The notes beneath the pieces were generated by a model that saw nothing but the letters and a program-made list of their open reading frames with translations, made no database searches and was not told the origin of the DNA. From Microbacter margulisiae (lineage in GTDB: Bacteria; Bacteroidota; Bacteroidia; Bacteroidales; Paludibacteraceae): a stretch of DNA of 64,000 nt. The stretch spans positions 2,108,001 through 2,172,000 of the forward strand of contig NZ_JACHYB010000001.1 of assembly GCF_014192515.1 (NCBI RefSeq), written 5' to 3'. The translations under genes were made by a program, and so were the position numbers. This document shows, in pieces, positions 61,635 through 64,000 of the stretch. Numbering within the stretch: position 1 is the first letter of the stretch; the number at the start of each line of letters is the position of its first letter.

Positions 61635-61796
61635 GAATAAAATCTGTTTCCAAAAATTGTTTTATAGCCGTTTGCTAATCCTATCCCTGAAATAAGTACC
61701 AAACTTCAAAATAATTACTACTTTTGTTCGGTAAAACAGCAAGTTAAGATTGTTTTGTTTGCGACTGCAAAGATACAACAATTAAAGGTGTAAATC

Positions 61797-62705
61797 ATGT
61801 CTTTGGCCATTCATCAGGTAAGTAAATATTATGGGAAGCAGGCTGCCCTGGAGAACGTCTCCTTTCGCCTGAACGGGGGAGAAATTGCAGGTTTCCTGGG
61901 ACCGAACGGAGCCGGAAAATCAACATTGATGAAAATTGCTACGGGATTTCTGGCAGCCGACCATGGATTTGCCGAAGTTAATGGGCAACGAATGAATGAA
62001 ATGAACGTGGAAGTTCGCCGCATGATTGGCTATTTGCCCGAACACAACCCGCTTTATCCTGATCTGTATGTAAAAGAATACCTGCGCTTCGTAGCCGGAA
62101 TGTATCATCTGGGTCGCCGTACAAAACCGCGTGTTGACGAAATGATTGAGCGAACCGGATTAACACATGAGTATAAAAAACGGATCGGAGAGTTATCTAA
62201 AGGATACCGGCAACGGGTAGGACTTGCTCAGGCATTGATCCATGATCCCAATGTATTGATTCTGGATGAACCGACTACCGGACTTGATCCCAATCAACTT
62301 GAAGAGATCCGTCAGTTGATCCGGGAGGTGGGACAGGAGAAAACGGTTTTGTTTTCAACGCATATTATGCAAGAGGTAAAAGCGCTTTGCCAAAGGGTAA
62401 TCATTATTCATCAGGGACATATCGTAGCCGATGGAACCGAACAGATGCTTACGCACGATATAAACGACGGACATTATGAAACAATAGTGGAGTTTGATCG
62501 TCCGGTCAGCACAGAGGCATTACGGAGCATCGATAACGTATCAGATGCCAAAGCACTCTCCCCGACGCTCTATCATGTACAAAGCGCTGCAGATGTACGC
62601 GCCGATTTATTCCGGTTTGCAGTAGCCTACGGATATGTGATCCTGACATTGAAGCAGCAGGAACACAGCATGGAAGAAGTATTTAAAGAATTGACATTGA
62701 AATAA
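61797..62705 (+). CDS. gldA: GldA-like ABC transporter ATPase
   Basis: A 302-residue ABC ATPase with Walker A GFLGPNGAGKSTLMK (about 34-48), signature LSKGYRQRVGLAQAL (about 135-149), Walker B VLILDEPTTGLDPNQ and switch FSTHIMQEV, plus the ~80-residue C-terminal extension of GldA. In Flavobacterium GldA works with GldF/GldG in gliding motility; in Bacteroidales this ATPase often stays without gliding. Permease genes gldF/G are not in the window; the next gene is an exosortase-family protein eight bases on. The exact substrate is unknown. Confidence 0.85.
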   Translation: MSLAIHQVSKYYGKQAALENVSFRLNGGEIAGFLGPNGAGKSTLMKIATGFLAADHGFAEVNGQRMNEMNVEVRRMIGYLPEHNPLYPDLYVKEYLRFVAGMYHLGRRTKPRVDEMIERTGLTHEYKKRIGELSKGYRQRVGLAQALIHDPNVLILDEPTTGLDPNQLEEIRQLIREVGQEKTVLFSTHIMQEVKALCQRVIIIHQGHIVADGTEQMLTHDINDGHYETIVEFDRPVSTEALRSIDNVSDAKALSPTLYHVQSAADVRADLFRFAVAYGYVILTLKQQEHSMEEVFKELTLK

Positions 62706-62713
62706 AAAGTACT

Positions 62714-63313
62714 ATGGCATTCTTCAAATTGACCAAATTCAGAAACCGCTGGGACGGCATAGCTCCTTATCAAGGGGTTATTTTGTTTTTTGTTATCATG
62801 ATGCTGGCCAACTGGACATGGAAAACCTTCGTACATGACGGAGACTATGATTCTTATGTATCTCTTTTTGGATATAACATCTCATGGCCTTTTATAAAAA
62901 TACAGCATGAAGTGGTAAGAGTGGTAAGCCTCGTTTATGTACTCTTTGATCTACCTTTCGGAATCCGGCATGCAACCGAGTTTACCTTTAGCAACGGGAC
63001 GGCAAGCGATGTAGCGTGGGGTTGTACCGCCGTGAAGCAGGCATTTATCTATACGTGCATCATTGCATTCAGTCGTGGTCCCTGGAAACATAAATGGTGG
63101 TACATTTTAGCGGCATTTCCTATCCTGCATACTTTCAACGTGATCCGCATCAGTGCTATCGGAATGGTTTTAGCCTATCATCCTCACTATTTCTACCTGG
63201 CACACAAGATTATCTTCAAATACTCCTTCTATTTCCTTATTTTCCTGTTGTGGGTATTGTGGGAGGAAGTATTTCGTCTTCGTCCTCTGAAAAAAAACAG
63301 CGCCTCACAATAG
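62714..63313 (+). CDS. Archaeosortase/exosortase-family membrane protein
   Basis: A 199-residue protein with five or six membrane helices. The catalytic triad pattern of exosortases is present: Cys in SDVAWGCTAVKQAF (about Cys104), Arg in FNVIRISAIGMV (about 147) and His in YFYLAHKIIFKYSF (about 162). Family members cleave and transfer proteins carrying PEP-CTERM-like tails. No PEP-CTERM substrate is recognisable in this window. The gene is eight bases after gldA-like ATPase, so the two are co-expressed; whether they act together is open. Confidence 0.85.
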   Translation: MAFFKLTKFRNRWDGIAPYQGVILFFVIMMLANWTWKTFVHDGDYDSYVSLFGYNISWPFIKIQHEVVRVVSLVYVLFDLPFGIRHATEFTFSNGTASDVAWGCTAVKQAFIYTCIIAFSRGPWKHKWWYILAAFPILHTFNVIRISAIGMVLAYHPHYFYLAHKIIFKYSFYFLIFLLWVLWEEVFRLRPLKKNSASQ

Positions 63314-63460
63314 ATACAACAAATTAATTACGTATCTACACATCAACAGAGACGATGAGCGTTTTACTCTTCCATCCCAGAAATTAGAGATATAATCATA
63401 ACAAAAACAGAAATATTTCATTGAAATAAGTATATTTGTACTATAAATGTATTTTTACTG

Positions 63461-64000
63461 ATGAAAAACTATACTTTACCAAATTACCACATCAAAAAAA
63501 TAGAAATCCACAATTTCTGGGGGTTACACAATGTTATTTGGGATAACTTGCATCCTGATGTCAATATTCTGGTTGGTATTAATGGGAGTGGAAAATCAAC
63601 TCTATTAAATATAGTCAATTCTGTTTTTTCTCTTGATAAAAATGCATTAAAAAAAATGGGTATCGAAACAGTCAGTATTGAATGTGACGATTTTTCAATA
63701 ACTTATGAAAACAATTCTATCACAAACACAAGCTCTGTTCAACGCTTATTTACCACCATCAATACTTTTGATATACCAGTAAACAAAAATAAGCTCAAAC
63801 AAGACGAAAGTCCATTAACTATTGAACTTAAACAACTTATCCTTCAAACGGGAGGGCATTCTTTTAATGATTATCGCTTAATGGCAACGACTTCCAGCAG
63901 CAAAGCAAAAGAAATTACCGAAAGGATAAAAAGATTTTTTTCATTGATAGATACGTTGTTTAATTATACTGGCAAGCAAATCGAAATAGATGACAAAAAC
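63461..64000 (+). CDS. AAA-family ATPase with SMC/OLD-like N-terminus, cut by window edge
   Basis: An open frame of 180 codons from ATG 63461 to the edge; no stop. It begins YHIKKIEIHNFWGLHNVIW and has a Walker A GINGSGKSTLLNIV (about 39-52), the opening of AAA_21/AAA_23 ATPases found in OLD-type, RecF-like and many anti-phage systems. A -7-like TATATTTG lies at 63431-63438. The missing C-terminus (Walker B, nuclease or other domain) is needed to say more. Codon use is AT-rich compared with the left neighbour. Confidence 0.8.
   Translation, partial: MKNYTLPNYHIKKIEIHNFWGLHNVIWDNLHPDVNILVGINGSGKSTLLNIVNSVFSLDKNALKKMGIETVSIECDDFSITYENNSITNTSSVQRLFTTINTFDIPVNKNKLKQDESPLTIELKQLILQTGGHSFNDYRLMATTSSSKAKEITERIKRFFSLIDTLFNYTGKQIEIDDKN

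Noticed and set aside
1..64000. tRNA, rRNA, riboswitch or T-box
   Set aside because: No tRNA cloverleaf ends, rRNA blocks or known riboswitch cores were found on reading; small ncRNAs cannot be excluded without a covariance search.

Overview
The window reads as a chromosome segment of an anaerobic or microaerophilic member of the Bacteroidota, most likely order Bacteroidales. The evidence is Bacteroidota-type promoters (TTTG, then TAnnTTTG about 18-22 bases on) in front of many genes, a SusC/RagA receptor, GldA, DUF5687, DUF4382 and DUF6249 proteins, an ECF sigma factor with a membrane partner, and LL-DAP-type metabolism. No rRNA, tRNA, CRISPR or prophage was seen. Both ends are cut inside genes.

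Layout. 1-7.1 kb: cut secreted protein, small DUF5320-like protein, thioesterase plus C_GCAxxG_C_C protein, an orphan SusC-like receptor, a periplasmic thioredoxin-fold protein. 7.1-10.8 kb: ahpC/oxyR divergent pair, an aminotransferase behind what looks like a complete Ile/Val transcription attenuator, and a PII protein. 10.9-13.5 kb: GH28 pectinase-like enzyme, cupin, HxlR regulator. 13.5-23.9 kb: a redox/sulfur island made of two Crp/Fnr regulators, a five-gene OsmC-thioredoxin-thioredoxin reductase-ferredoxin operon and a seven-gene DsrE-TusA-MvhD-QmoA-QmoB-wHTH-QmoC operon. 24-30.5 kb: ECF sigma unit, a DapF-family protein lacking both catalytic cysteines, an S41 peptidase, PlsC and a Tam-like methyltransferase. 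31-36 kb: AT-rich run of small membrane proteins ending in a DUF5687/ABC transporter. 36-50 kb: metabolic and regulatory genes (aminotransferase, GapA, GlxA-type regulator, membrane MutS-like ATPase, methyltransferases, alpha-oxoamine synthase, SecD P1-like lipoprotein). 50-53.3 kb: ArsR-thioredoxin-permease-CDF-OsmC metal/redox operon. 53.6-55.1 kb: intact IS256-family element with an 8-bp target duplication. 55.9-60.6 kb: glycyl-radical hydroxyproline dehydratase, its activase and an Xaa-Pro aminopeptidase. 60.7-64 kb: YitT, GldA-like ATPase, exosortase-family protein and the start of an AAA ATPase.

How genes fit together. The 14.4-23.9 kb island could couple thiol/persulfide chemistry (OsmC, thioredoxins, TusA, DsrE) to quinone-level electron transfer (Qmo-like complex, NapH-like ferredoxin protein) under Crp/Fnr control. 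The 56-60.6 kb genes would release hydroxyproline/proline from peptides and dehydrate hydroxyproline. These links are inferred from domains and gene order.

Most unusual features: (1) three unrelated-sequence intergenic arrays (5.6, 30.7 and 55.1 kb) that all keep an exact 21-bp period, many units being imperfect palindromes whose arms change together; (2) the leader peptide/antiterminator/terminator ahead of the aminotransferase; (3) the Ser/Ser DapF paralog; (4) the thioredoxin reductase without the NADPH-phosphate-binding arginines; (5) the Qmo-like operon with sulfur carriers but without sulfite or APS reductase genes nearby.
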